Shown here in pieces: positions 20,796-31,807 of a stretch of DNA of 64,000 bases; the stretch's first letter is position 1, and each line of letters starts with the position of its first letter. The position numbers and the translations under genes are program-made. The stretch comes from Aricia agestis (lineage: Eukaryota; Arthropoda; Insecta; Lepidoptera; Lycaenidae): NCBI RefSeq assembly GCF_905147365.1, contig NC_056407.1, positions 23,915,980 through 23,979,979 of the forward strand, given 5' to 3'. The notes below the pieces were generated by a model. It ran no database searches. It was given only the letters and a program-made list of their open reading frames with translations, and was not told where the DNA came from.

Positions 20796-22439
20796 TGTCA
20801 CCTGGCCCAGAGCAGGGACAATAAAAAGATAAGAAAGAGTAATAAAAAGAGAATTAAACAATTAACAAATTTATTTAACAAGAAAAAAGAAGAGAAATCT
20901 AGCCAGACGGAGAGCGGGTAAGGTGGGTACGAAGCCTAGCCTCAGTCTATTCCGGGGTTCTTTGAATTTACGGGTAGGGACACTACACTTATCTTGGGAT
21001 CAGACAGCGACGTGGGGGACTCCAGCTCCTCAAGTCTCCGCGATCTACCGGACAGGCGTAGGGTCGACGGCCAGCTGTTGGTGCCGAGGTGTTTGGGACC
21101 CCGTCGGTGGCAGCTAGTTCAGTTTGCGGTAGGTGCGTCAATCAGACGGCATGAGCAGCACGTGGTCGGCTCCAGGCGACCAAACTCTGCTGCAAGATAG
21201 TAGTGGTCCGTTGTCCGGGACAGAGCAGGGCAAAGTTGTCCGGGAAAGAGCAGGGCAGAGTAGAGTTGTCCGGGAGTAGAGTTGTCCGGGACCGAGCAGG
21301 GCAAAGTAGAGTTGTCCGGGACCGAGCAGGGCAAAGTAGAGTTGTCCGGGACCGAGCAGGGCAAAGTAGAGTTGTCCGGGACCAAGCAGGGCAAAGTAGA
21401 GTTGTCCGGGACCGAGCAGGGCAAAGTAGAGTTGTCCGGGACCAAGCAGGGCAAAGTAGAGTTGTCCGGGACCGAGCACCCCTGGAATGTTCCGTACAAG
21501 AGGCTTAGGACAGGTGTTCACGCTGTTGATGACCCCCCGCAAGCACGTGTTCTCCACCCGAAGACTTCGAGCACGTGGTTGCGGAGTCCATCACAAACAT
21601 TAATTTCACAAAAAAAAACTAACAAAAGAAACAGTAAAATTTAGAAAAAGCTACAACAACAAAAGGTTAAGGAACTTTTGACAACGACAGCCATAACTAG
21701 GTCATGGCCAATTTTGTTATGACAATTAAAACATAAAATAGTATGACCACGGTAAAGAGCTTAATACAGTTAATATTTCAAATAAAATCTACTTTTACAA
21801 GGTTTAAGAATTGAACTGATTACAAAAAAGTTGAAACAAAGAAAGTTGACGAACACGTGGTCGGTCACAAGAAAAGATTTTACAATTTAGACAAAATACA
21901 ATATGCTTTTCGCCAACAATTAAAACGAAATACAGAATAAAGCTGGATTACAAGAATAAAGGAATTAAAAGACAAATACCTTGGAAAATTCCACGGACAC
22001 ACACAAAACACTCACTCACCTATAACGGGGATCAAAGACTCCTACATTTTGATGGAGTAAAAAAAAAGGACGAGCGAGGATATCCGCGGCTTTTTATACT
22101 GCCGTCGGACTTTATTTTTTTTCCTGTCACGTTGACAGGGCTAAGGAATATATCCGGAGGGCTCGTTAAGTAAAAAGGTACTTCAAATTAATATTTCTCA
22201 AACTAAATTAAAAGAAAACTACATAAAGCTACTTTGTACATTTAAATAGGTAAGTAGAATTAATTGAAATAAAGTTATTTTAAAAAAAAAGGTATTTAAG
22301 TAAACAAGTGTCGTTTTAGTTCCGCACTATATCAAGAGATGGCGCACTAAGTATTGATTTAGCTTCTTGATTACAAGAACAGCTGACAAATTGGAAAAGG
22401 AGAAGGAGATATTAATAATTTATAAGTAGCTACGCTACA
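20796..22439 (-). repeat. 3' LTR of the LTR retrotransposon
   Basis: On the sense (minus) strand it begins TGTAGCGTAGCTACTTATAA at 22439 and ends GGGCCAGGTGACA at 20796. A TATAAAAA box lies at 22091-22098 and an AATAAA-type signal near 20870. Open frames in it are products of an internal 30-bp minisatellite. Confidence 0.92.
21205..21478. repeat. 30-bp minisatellite in 3' LTR
   Basis: About nine units of GTTGTCCGGGACCGAGCAGG plus GCAAAGTAGA, with a C/A variant (ACCGAGC/ACCAAGC) alternating and one shortened unit. The 30-bp period keeps several frames open on both strands and creates spurious repetitive ORFs. Confidence 0.9.
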
Positions 22440-22451
22440 TATCCCCCCTCG
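22440..22451 (-). other. Polypurine tract
   Basis: The sense strand reads CGAGGGGGGATA directly before the 3' LTR, the expected plus-strand primer site in LTR element replication. It independently fixes the orientation. Confidence 0.8.
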
Positions 22452-24309
22452 CTAGCTAAGGATTTTGAGTACTATAACGAAAAATCCTGACTAATAGAAC
22501 ATCTAAGGGATTTATTAGGCCTTGGAAAAATAAAGATTAAATATTTGCCAAAAAGTTGGAAGATTCAGATGCCAGCATTAAGTTAACACGCGCCGAAGAT
22601 AAAATTGACTACCCTTGCATACTCCGTTCACACCATACTTCACATACATTCATACATCATCATAATATATCGCATACATACTTCACCTATCTAATTGTGC
22701 ATCTGGTCACAATAATTGACCCAAAGACGCTAACCTATCACACATTAAGCATTGCCGTCCGTAACAGAGGTACAGCAACGCAAGTCAAACTATACATCAT
22801 TATATAAAATAATGTACAGCAAAAACCTACAACGTAGAAACTACCAGCCTTCCAAAACAAAATAGCACACTGCCCGACAAGAAACGGAAGCCACGCTTGA
22901 CCGTCTTCGAGCATCATGCCTACCATTACTCATTCAGTGAGAGCAAGGTAAAAGAGCAACAGGACTAAAACAGAGAGCCCCATTTAAAAGAACAGGACTA
23001 TAAAAGAGAGCCCCATTTAAAAGAGAACAGGACTATAAAAGAGAGCCCTGTTTATAAGAGAACAGGACTATAAATTAAGAGAGCCCTGTTTAAAAAAATT
23101 TAAAAAAAAAGAATTTTTATTTTTCCAGGCAAGAAAAGAAAGAAAAAAAAAAAAATTTTATGAATTTAAATTCTATTAAATATTAAATTTAAAAAAAAAT
23201 AATAATAATAAAACAAGTTATATGTAGCGCCATATTTAAAGATAGCAAGCTATTATGCTAGGCTATTAAAGAAAATTTAAGTTTTAGTTACTTTAGTAAT
23301 TGACTATAATATTGACCTCCGGATATTCCTTAACCAAAAGTTACAAAAAGGATTTTAATTTAAATTTAAATAGTAATAAGCCCTAATGGTGAGTGAGATA
23401 TTGTGTCTGTAGATTTCCAAAAAAAAAAACAAACTAATTTTGTAAAACAAAATTAAAACAAATTAAGTAAGTATAAAGTATTGTATAACCTAATACTTTA
23501 CACAAAGACAATAAAGGACAAGACAAGTTACTGACTGACTGACTGTTTAAGTAAAATATAGTATTTAAATTAAAAGTTATAGCCACAAAAAAAATTAAAA
23601 GTTTTAAAAGTTAAAAGTTAATTGGCATAATAGTAAACAAAGGCAAAGAGAATTTAGAATTTAGAGGTTAGATATGTTATCTTAACTTAGAATTCCTAAG
23701 TTAAGGTTAAATTAAAGCCGAAAAAAGGTAAAAGCCAAAACACATAAGTGTTACAGAAGGTAACACTGCTGTGTGCGCAAGAGAATGTATGTGTATGTGA
23801 GTGGGGGTGTGTAGGGGTGTGTATCTGTGAAGTGTAGTGTGATAATATATATAGTATTTAAAAGTAATTAGTAAGGCACAGCGCCACAAAAGTTAGAGGT
23901 ATATTCCCCAATACAAAAGAGAAAAATTAACCTGTAAGAAGTTCAGGTAAATTTTTAGGAAAAGTACCTATACACCTTTTTAGCATAAAGGTATATATAA
24001 AAGAATAATATAAAAAGAATACAATAAATAAATATAATATTGTGTGCAGAGAGAGGTATCGGTTTCTGCCTCTTACACAACCTGGATACCAGCAGGATGC
24101 GGCCAATTCTTACCCCGGGCCGATACAGGGAAGTAAAAATAGAAAAATAATTAAATAAAACAAGAAAAAAAAATAAAAAGAACTTACTCGAACAGTCAGT
24201 ACAGCACGAGGACAGCACAACACACACACAAACTGAACCCGCAACCACGGAGATACCGAGAAACGACTGAGGCTAGTTTTGGGAAAAAAGGAAAACCGAG
24301 TGGGCGCCA
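22452..24309 (-). other. Non-coding internal region of the LTR element
   Basis: No retroviral protein motif was seen in any frame. About four imperfect ~35-bp direct repeats (ACAGGACTATAAAAGAGAGC type) lie at 22958-23093, and a possible splice donor GTAAGT lies near 24183 on the sense strand. The longest sense open frame (23955-24248) is low-complexity and not credible as a gene. Confidence 0.7.
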
Positions 24310-24459
24310 AAATTTGTTAATTGTTTAATTCTCTTTTTATTACTCTTTCTTATCTTTTTATTGTCCCTGTTCGGGCGCCAATTGTCACCTGGCCCAGAGC
24401 AGGGACAATAAAAAGATAAGAAAGAGTAATAAAAAGAGAATTAAACAATTAACAAATTT
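24310..24459. repeat. 60-bp perfect inverted repeat around the primer-binding site
   Basis: The arms at 24310-24369 and 24400-24459 are exact reverse complements separated by 30 nt. The right arm is the U5 end of the LTR and the left arm is the start of the leader. Seven bases of the primer-binding site (GTCCCTG side) are in the stem and the remaining eleven in the loop. In RNA this would form a very stable hairpin. Confidence 0.93.
24363..24380 (-). other. Primer-binding site, tRNA-Lys type
   Basis: On the sense strand this reads TGGCGCCCGAACAGGGAC, 18 nt complementary to the 3' end of a lysine tRNA (the class also used by lentiviruses). It starts 2 nt after the 5' LTR end, the usual position for minus-strand DNA priming. 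Confidence 0.9.
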
Positions 24460-24791
24460 ATTTAACAAGAAAAAAGAAGAGAAATCTAGCCAGACGGAGA
24501 GCGGGTAAGGTGGGTACGAAGCCTAGCCTCAGTCTATTCCGGGGTTCTTTGAATTTACGGGTAGGGACACTACACTTATCTTGGGATCAGACAGCGACGT
24601 GGGGGACTCCAGCTCCTCAAGTCTCCGCGATCTACCGGACAGGCGTAGGGTCGACGGCCAGCTGTTGGTGCCGAGGTGTTTGGGACCCCGTCGGTGGCAG
24701 CTAGTTCAGTTTGCGGTAGGTGCGTCAATCAGACGGCATGAGCAGCACGTGGTCGGCTCCAGGCGACCAAACTCTGCTGCAAGATAGTAGT

Positions 24792-25065
24792 GGTCCGTTG
24801 TCCGGGACAGAGCAGGGCAAAGTTGTCCGGGAAAGAGCAGGGCAGAGTAGAGTTGTCCGGGAGTAGAGTTGTCCGGGACCGAGCAGGGCAAAGTAGAGTT
24901 GTCCGGGACCGAGCAGGGCAAAGTAGAGTTGTCCGGGACCGAGCAGGGCAAAGTAGAGTTGTCCGGGACCAAGCAGGGCAAAGTAGAGTTGTCCGGGACC
25001 GAGCAGGGCAAAGTAGAGTTGTCCGGGACCAAGCAGGGCAAAGTAGAGTTGTCCGGGACCGAGCA
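24792..25065. repeat. 30-bp minisatellite in 5' LTR
   Basis: Identical in unit order and variants to the array at 21205-21478, as expected for LTRs made from one template. Confidence 0.9.
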
Positions 25066-25676
25066 CCCCTGGAATGTTCCGTACAAGAGGCTTAGGACAG
25101 GTGTTCACGCTGTTGATGACCCCCCGCAAGCACGTGTTCTCCACCCGAAGACTTCGAGCACGTGGTTGCGGAGTCCATCACAAACATTAATTTCACAAAA
25201 AAAACTAACAAAAGAAACAGTAAAATTTAGAAAAAGCTACAACAACAAAAGGTTAAGGAACTTTTGACAACGACAGCCATAACTAGGTCATGGCCAATTT
25301 TGTTATGACAATTAAAACATAAAATAGTATGACCACGGTAAAGAGCTTAATACAGTTAATATTTCAAATAAAATCTACTTTTACAAGGTTTAAGAATTGA
25401 ACTGATTACAAAAAAGTTGAAACAAAGAAAGTTGACGAACACGTGGTCGGTCACAAGAAAAGATTTTACAATTTAGACAAAATACAATATGCTTTTCGCC
25501 AACAATTAAAACGAAATACAGAATAAAGCTGGATTACAAGAATAAAGGAATTAAAAGACAAATACCTTGGAAAATTCCACGGACACACACAAAACACTCA
25601 CTCACCTATAACGGGGATCAAAGACTCCTACATTTTGATGGAGTAAAAAAAAAGGACGAGCGAGGATATCCGCGGC

Positions 25677-25684
25677 TTTTTATA
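25677..25684 (-). promoter_or_regulatory. Probable LTR TATA box
   Basis: TATAAAAA on the sense strand within GCAGTATAAAAAGCC; the context and distance to the AATAAA motif suggest the U3/R region of the LTR promoter. The start site was not determined. Confidence 0.55.
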
Positions 25685-26041
25685 CTGCCGTCGGACTTTA
25701 TTTTTTTTCCTGTCACGTTGACAGGGCTAAGGAATATATCCGGAGGGCTCGTTAAGTAAAAAGGTACTTCAAATTAATATTTCTCAAACTAAATTAAAAG
25801 AAAACTACATAAAGCTACTTTGTACATTTAAATAGGTAAGTAGAATTAATTGAAATAAAGTTATTTTAAAAAAAAAGGTATTTAAGTAAACAAGTGTCGT
25901 TTTAGTTCCGCACTATATCAAGAGATGGCGCACTAAGTATTGATTTAGCTTCTTGATTACAAGAACAGCTGACAAATTGGAAAAGGAGAAGGAGATATTA
26001 ATAATTTATAAGTAGCTACGCTACACCAGTAGGCCTACAAC

Positions 26042-26159
26042 GAAACTGTTTTGAGACTCAAACAATAGGACAAGAATGCCGCGTAACAACGTCATTTCAC
26101 GTTTGTTAGAGTAAGAAGGCGGCATTCTCGTCCGATTATTTGAGTCTCAAAACAGTTTC
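26042..26159. mobile_element. Fold-back MITE, ~41-bp arms
   Basis: GAAACTGTTTTGAGACTCAA at the left reappears inverted at the right. The arms extend to AGAATGCCGC with three mismatches around a ~35-nt centre. It adjoins the LTR element insertion site. Confidence 0.7.
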
Positions 26160-26939
26160 ATGGTACAAGCCCAGGCTCGCGGCTCGCAGCTCTTTGCTGA
26201 CACACAGGCGATTAAGATCGTTGAGCCATAAGTCCACGTACTTACTCGCACGTCTGTCACCCCCTTTAGTACTTGATATCTTGGCTTAATGTTATTAAAC
26301 ACTTTGTAAGATTATGGTACTTTATATAATATATTATAACTGGGTAGCTGTATTGTTTGCTCGTTGGTATAGACTATAGAGGTTTAGTAAATCAAATCTA
26401 CTAATCAACTCAATATTCACATTCATCGTGTTGTTACATCAAAATATGATCTTAAACTTAAATGCGATACGTTAAAAAGGGTGCCAAACAATGTAAGGTC
26501 AAAACAAAAGCCGCGGCCTCAGAATACAATCCCGTAGACAGCCTCTGACGACGCTAAATGTGAAATTTAGAATTTAATAAAATGCAAATTCGTCTCGCTT
26601 CCTCGCTGATGGAACGAACGAAATTCTTATGAGTAATGCCTCCCCGTGCATCCCTCTGTATGGAGAATGTGACAGTCATTTGTATCAAATAAACGTACAA
26701 AAACGTATTTTGGCGACAAACTGTTACATATTTTATATATGAGAGTGTAAAGAGAAAAAATAAGTTCTAGGACGATTTTTTTTAACTTTCAAGATATTGT
26801 AGTAGCAGAGTTAGTATCTCTTCATTACATTATGAACCTTTAAACATCTTGTATTTAACATTCGTGCGTTTCGAATCTTTCCAGTTTCTCTTGTTGTTAC
26901 ATAATAATATGAATTTAAGTATTCACCAGCGTTGCTGAT
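26160..26939. other. No gene recognised
   Basis: Apparently single-copy in the window. 26500-26640 has more balanced composition but no coding signature. Confidence 0.45.
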
Positions 26940-27625
26940 TTGCCACTGACCTTCATTATACAGGTACGCTGAACTTATGATACCCAACTGTTTTTGTGCC
27001 TATTTGAAGCGGAATCAGCGCCCCCAATGCGGGGGAAGAGAACTAAATCTGACGCATAAAATTAATATACCTAGCGGAATAGAGAAACAAAGGCCTGAGC
27101 AAGAGAGATGTCACTATCAGTAACACTGCGTGGTAAAAAGAGACATGTGTGCATACATGACAGCAGCACTCTTTTTTTGACATCCAGTCGGCACGTGCCG
27201 CACGTTGACAATTTAATCTCGTAGAAATCATATTCAATCATGCTTGTGTAAGTGTATACGTACACATATTTTTACACACAGATGAAACCAATTTCGGTTA
27301 CGTTTGACAGCTCGAGATTGTTGCTCTATTCCGCTAGGTATATTAACTTTATGATCTGACGTAACCTGCAAATGGACGCTTAATCACTATTAGTTGTAGA
27401 AACTAGTATTAGTTCCAAGTATGGGAGTACTTGGAACTAATACTACTCGTAGTTCTACTGCTATCAGCGCCAAAATGGAGACTTTCAAACGTCATTTTTA
27501 CGTCAGATTTAGTTCTCTTCCCACGCATTGGGGGCGCTGATCCGCTTCAAATAAGCACAAAAAATAGCTATCATTTCAAATCATAAGTCCAGCGTACTTA
27601 TATAATGGAGGTCAATGTGATTTGC
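26940..27625. mobile_element. Long fold-back element with ~120-bp arms
   Basis: GCGCCCCCAATGCGGGGGAA and GAACTAAATCTGACG on the left recur inverted on the right, with outer arms reaching CACTGACCTTCATTATA. A related half copy lies at 59957-60200. The element is interrupted by the 8-bp-TSD MITE at 27055-27353 and carries an internal hairpin at about 27404-27443. Confidence 0.8.
27055..27353 (-). mobile_element. MITE with 8-bp target duplication, copy 1
   Basis: The ends CATAAAATTAATATACC and GGTATATTAACTTTATG are inverted, and ATCTGACG duplications lie at 27047-27054 and 27354-27361. The related host copy at 59957-60200 shows the empty site with a single copy of that octamer. An 8-bp duplication suggests hAT or P superfamily. 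Open frames within it are not genes. Confidence 0.88.
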
Positions 27626-28185
27626 TAATATTTTGACGTTAGACCAAAAGCGTTAATGAATAGATAGAAAACTCAGAAACCGAGCATAAGTTGCCTAGAA
27701 ACTAAAAACAGTTCTAAGCCGTTAAAATAAAAAGTTTAGATCTCAAAACGCCCCAACGGCTTCACTCGTGTTCTCATGTTCGCCAACAGAAATGATAATA
27801 TAAGTATAGAAATATTAAAGATGTGGTAATGTCCCCGTAGTGAAGCTAATGCGATGCTTTCGGAAACTTCATGGAATTTGGCAGTGATTCATGATTTGTT
27901 TTGGCCCCGACTCCAGCGCACTGACTGCTAATGGACTCTCTACTTATGAAATCGCTAAACTTTTATTTTTATTTGCGATGTAAACTGAGCAGTAAAGTTT
28001 AAAAATCGTAATAATATTTATTTATTTAGTATTATTATACGAGCTGACCGACCGACCGTTTTGCCGATTGCCATATTTTATGAATTATGCGTTATTTTGG
28101 GTATGAAAATTATATGTTGGACGTTTATTGAATGTACCGAGTTTGTCTGGTTTTTGTGGGTGATATAATATGGTAAACGGTAATC
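27626..28185. other. No gene recognised
   Basis: AT-rich sequence without identifiable elements. Confidence 0.45.
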
Positions 28186-28235
28186 AATTATCAAGTGATC
28201 CGTTTGCTCGTTTGTCGTTCTTTAAAAATAAATAA
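28186..28235 (+). mobile_element. SINE 3'-module fragment
   Basis: AAGTGATCCGTTTGCTCGTT followed by an A-rich tail; only the terminal module of the SINE family remains. Confidence 0.6.
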
Positions 28236-29089
28236 AATATAATATTTTTATAAACTATTGAAATAATACATCTCTTGTTAACATGCCCATGCATGTGAAT
28301 TTATTGATTACCTACTACAATAATTTTATTGTATTTGTAAAAAGTACTTAGATAAACCTTAAATAGCTTTCTTCCTCTCCACTATTAAGTCAAACGTACA
28401 TTTAAGGCATCAATTCCTTTAGGCGTAAAAACGCGTAGCTCTTTATCTTAATCCTGGTATATTTATAACCTAATATCTCATGGCCCTTTACTAACCTTTT
28501 TCCCATCTTTTGTTTTTCCCCCGCGCTCAGACAACTCGGCCCTTTATCTCAAGTGAAGGATAATATATTAGAAACCTTTCACTGGCCCACGCACCGCGCT
28601 ACAGCCTACGAGTTCAGCCAAGTCCTTGAAGATATTAACCAGCTACGGCACGCGACGTCTCTAGTATTTTCTTATGTAACAAGTAACAACTAATATGAAG
28701 CCTTCTGTTATATAACAGAACTTACTCTAGTAGCCTTTTTCCTGGAAAAATTTTAAAAAATCCGCTAGGAGCACCACCGGTGCCCAAGAAAAAGGCTAAT
28801 TGAGGGGAGTAAAGCGAGCGAAACACTCCTGAAATATGAGGATGCAGTTTAAGAGATTGACAGTATATGGACTGGATCGAAGAAGGAAAGAAAGAATTAT
28901 GTTGCAATTAAATAGTAGAAAAAATACATCCGCATCAGGACACGTGATTAAATTATAATATTCTTTTTATAACGTATGGGAAAGAAAAATAATAATGATA
29001 TTATAATTAATAATATTATAACTATTCATTACCATTTTCATTTCATAATTAATAAAGAAGAAGAGAGGAAGAAGTAATATCCCCCCTTT
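28236..29089. other. No gene recognised
   Basis: 28500-28680 has a more balanced composition, and a TAGCCTTTTTC/GAAAAAGGCTA pair lies near 28730-28797, but nothing was assignable. Confidence 0.45.
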
Positions 29090-29320
29090 TTCGCCCCCGA
29101 AATGCATGCTCGTTCCTGCTATTTCGTTGTCGCTCTGTAGTTGCATACCGTTGTTTTTTTTTCAGCGCAGCAAAGTGATTAAGCTTTCAACCTGCAACAG
29201 CCATAAACAAACCGATACCCAAAACAATCCGACGCAACGGAGGCGCCATATTTGCACAGCTGCGCGCCATGCACAAACATCATCTGCATCTTCGCATGTG
29301 ATTTTAACTAATTAATATTT
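29090..29320 (+). other. Compositionally distinct block with acceptor-like site
   Basis: A polypyrimidine run ending in CAG (about 29152-29166) precedes GC-balanced sequence with an open frame through about 29310. An exon is possible, but no protein similarity was recognised, so no gene is called. Confidence 0.2.
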
Positions 29321-30778
29321 CAAACTACCCTCTATGATATTTTTAAGGAACAATTTTCCATCTTTTTTATAAAACATGGCACGAGCATCTTCCGCCGGTT
29401 CTTTTTGTTCTCTTATTTCGACCCGGTAAACGGTATCGTTGAAACATCGAAATCCAAAAATATTACAGATTTTGAAAAAAAATTGATTTCATGTCAATAT
29501 TTCAAGAAAAGAAATGGCTCATTGAATAGGATACCAAACTGCGACAAAAATAAACTAAATAATGTAGAGAGTGGATATCGTTGAAGCCTAAGCATACAAT
29601 TAAAGGTATTTACTATTAAATAGATACTTAAAGTCATTAAAATAACTCAGCCGTATTCTTGAATTTTGCGTGTATGAAATCAAGGGGAATATCTAGAATC
29701 TAGATTCTAGTTGGAATATTATTATTATAAAATCAGATGTAAACCAGTATATAAGAGCTCTCCATTAAAACGTATAATGTAATATTCACTCACGAACTGT
29801 TAATATATTGCCTAGCTGAGAGAGCTGGCTCGCGAGCCCAGAAACTATCCAGCGACCAGCGTAGCCTGTATCCTCCATTCATTGTGGTTTTACACGCAGT
29901 TTGTACGAAAGTGAACCTTATGTCGTTGCCATAAGGTTCTTCTAGATGCAAAACAACTCTAGCTTAATCAATAGTGATGTCCACCGCTCTATCGATACCT
30001 AGACACGAGTTATCACTCACCTCCGATCACCTGTTGATAAATACGTACACCAACCGCATTTTATGTTCCACGTCACATCACTAGGGATGTCTTTTTTTAA
30101 GCTTAACGATTTTTATGCCTATCGATTTTGAAAGAACTTGTCAAACATTTGGAATGAGAAAAGGAAGAAAAAATAAAAAGGATGGTAAAGCATGAAAACA
30201 AAAATCAATTTATAAGGTTTATTTAAAGATAAAATTATTGAAATTACCGGTTGTTTTCACATCAACTAATAAAGTAAATATTATTTTATCGATGTCGATA
30301 TTTTTTATCAATATCCTACGATTATATCGAGATATCGATGTTTTTACACGAGCATCGGGGACGGCGTTCGGCCGGCGTCTGACGCGGTACTGAAACGCGC
30401 CGCTATCGAACTAGGCTTTTCAGGAATATACGGTCAAGGGCGATCGTGATATACTATGTCAATGAACTATAATATTTACTTAGTACATAGCTAGGGTTAT
30501 GTTATGTCTATATTCTATTTATATCGGAAAGAAAGGAGAGTACAGCAGGTGAAAATGGGTGCCAGTGTATTTATGATTAATTATTATAGTTTGATTACGT
30601 CATGCTAGAGTTATGTTATTTACCTGACAATAATTTAGTAGCATAAGGATATTTTCTATTGTAAATGCGTCATCTATTATTATTTTTAAAAGAAGATTAA
30701 TATAACTAATGATTCCTTATTTAAATTACTTGTTTAAAGCTTAACTGACGTCATAATTTTATGTTATTACTAGTTAGT
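29321..30778. other. No gene recognised
   Basis: Mostly AT-rich. A short GC-rich piece (30350-30415) and a TCTAGAATCTAGATTCTAG palindromic cluster near 29694 are the only notable features. Confidence 0.45.
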
Positions 30779-30840
30779 AAATATTTACGTGGACGCGGCC
30801 GAAGTTGCCCGCGACTTCGTCCGCGTCCACGTAAATATTT
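30779..30840. repeat. Near-perfect palindrome, 27-bp arms, 8-nt loop
   Basis: The arms at 30779-30805 and 30814-30840 (AAATATTTACGTGGACGCGG...) match with one mismatch around TGCCCGCG. The right arm is the 3' terminal part of the Helitron-like copy that follows, so the left arm is an inverted duplicate of that end. Confidence 0.85.
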
Positions 30841-31008
30841 TTTGTTTCGTAAAAATATTTTTTTTAAATAAAAAGTATCCTATGTTACTTCTGATACCTC
30901 CAAGAGCGCGTATACAAAGTTTCATGATGATTAGTCAAGTAGTTTTTGCGTGAAAGCGTAACCAACTTCCCTGCTTTTATACAAACATTATAAATAATAA
31001 GGACGAGT
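30814..31008 (-). mobile_element. Helitron-like element, minus strand
   Basis: ACTTCGTCCGCGTCCACGTA, AGTATCCTATGTTACTTCTG, GATACCTCCAAGAGCGCGTA and GTAGTTTTTGCGTGAAAGCG form the same element as at 38858-39240, here uninterrupted. Its terminal CTAG end is replaced by the palindrome. Confidence 0.65.
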
Positions 31009-31419
31009 AGAATAATTACTGACAAAACTTAGATGCTGCTTCCTCCTAATTAAAAAAAAAATAATCTAGCCTAAACTAAATGATTCACAATAAATTTACA
31101 AAAAAAACAGTAAAAAAGGATTTTTCGAAAGCAATCAAGTATCATTCCCGTCTTATTTGAAGCGTAATATTAACAAAGCCCAAAAGCGGATCAGGAGGCA
31201 ATCAGTACCTTAAGGGTAAGGATTAATCCCGAATTTACGCTTGCCAAGGATTTTTATTCAAATCTCGCCTACGGTACGGTACTACTTACTGTTTTGGAAA
31301 TTTATAAATTCCTCCACTTTAGATCATGATTACTACCATAATTGGGAAGCTGTCAAAAGCATCCACAACCCATTTCATTTGTGTATAAAAAGTTGTGTGT
31401 TATTCAGAATTTCCAACGC
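31009..31419. other. No gene recognised
   Basis: Nothing assignable was seen. Confidence 0.45.
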
Positions 31420-31545
31420 TTTTTTTCATGGGACTATGCTTTGCGGAGGCCCAACAGATTGAGGACATCGGGGTATGTGGGACTTCCCGCATTCAGGATC
31501 TACTTACTAAAACTCCATGGTGCTCCACTCCTCGCATCAGACAGA
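31420..31545 (-). mobile_element. R1-type LINE 3'-UTR stub
   Basis: A T-rich start (reverse of poly-A) and ATGGGACTATGCTTTGCGGA ... GGGGTATGTGGGACTTCCCG correspond, inverted, to the 3' UTR end of the R1 LINE at 10970-11040 (CCCACATACCCCGG, GGGGATGCATAATGGC). It is a strongly 5'-truncated copy on the minus strand. Confidence 0.55.
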
Positions 31546-31611
31546 GTATGAATTTCCACCAAGAAGTAGCACAAGTACGCTCAATTATTTAATAATAAAA
31601 TCCCAGATGAC

Positions 31612-31807
31612 ACCCGCAACACCGTTGCGTGAAACTTCGTTTATCGCGCAGAAATCGTATATTTATCCGGGATAACAAGTATCATATGTCCTTTCCCGGG
31701 ACTTAAAGTATCTCCATACCAAATTTCAGCAAAATCGGTCCAGCGGTTTATGCGTGAAGAGGTAACAGATAGACACACTTTCGCATTAATAATATTAGTA
31801 TGGATAT
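31612..31807 (-). mobile_element. Helitron-like element, GTCTGTCTG family, minus strand
   Basis: Reverse of the family: GTTTATCGCGCAGAAATCGT, TATGTCCTTTCCCGGGACTT, GTGAAGAGGTAACAGATAGA and TTAATAATATTAGTATGGA at the 5' end. Confidence 0.7.

Larger units (their letters stand above)
20796..26025 (-). mobile_element. Complete non-autonomous LTR retrotransposon
   Basis: Two direct repeats of 1644 and 1643 bp with TG...CA ends bound a 1943-bp centre. CCAG duplications flank the whole element (20792-20795, 26026-26029). The orientation is minus: a tRNA-Lys-type primer-binding site adjoins the right LTR and a polypurine tract adjoins the left one. The centre has no gag, protease, reverse transcriptase or integrase, so the element must borrow proteins. 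A 5.2-kb non-coding element with long LTRs fits the LARD concept. By eye the LTRs differ only by one A in a homopolymer, which implies a recent insertion. The 4-bp duplication and the tRNA-Lys primer suggest a Ty3/Gypsy partner, which is inference. Confidence 0.93.
24383..26025 (-). repeat. 5' LTR of the LTR retrotransposon
   Basis: One base shorter than the 3' LTR, with 8 instead of 9 A residues near 25197. It should drive transcription leftwards from a TATAAAAA box (25677-25684, minus strand), with the polyadenylation-type AATAAA at about 24457-24462. U5 is therefore only about 75 bp and consists mostly of the inverted-repeat arm. Confidence 0.9.

Noticed and set aside
21205..21478. CRISPR array
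   Set aside because: Contiguous 30-bp tandem units without spacers, in a eukaryotic LTR.
21119..21644. Repetitive proteins encoded in the LTRs (both copies)
   Set aside because: All frames over a 30-bp minisatellite are open; no codon preference or domain, and the frames shift with a one-base LTR difference.
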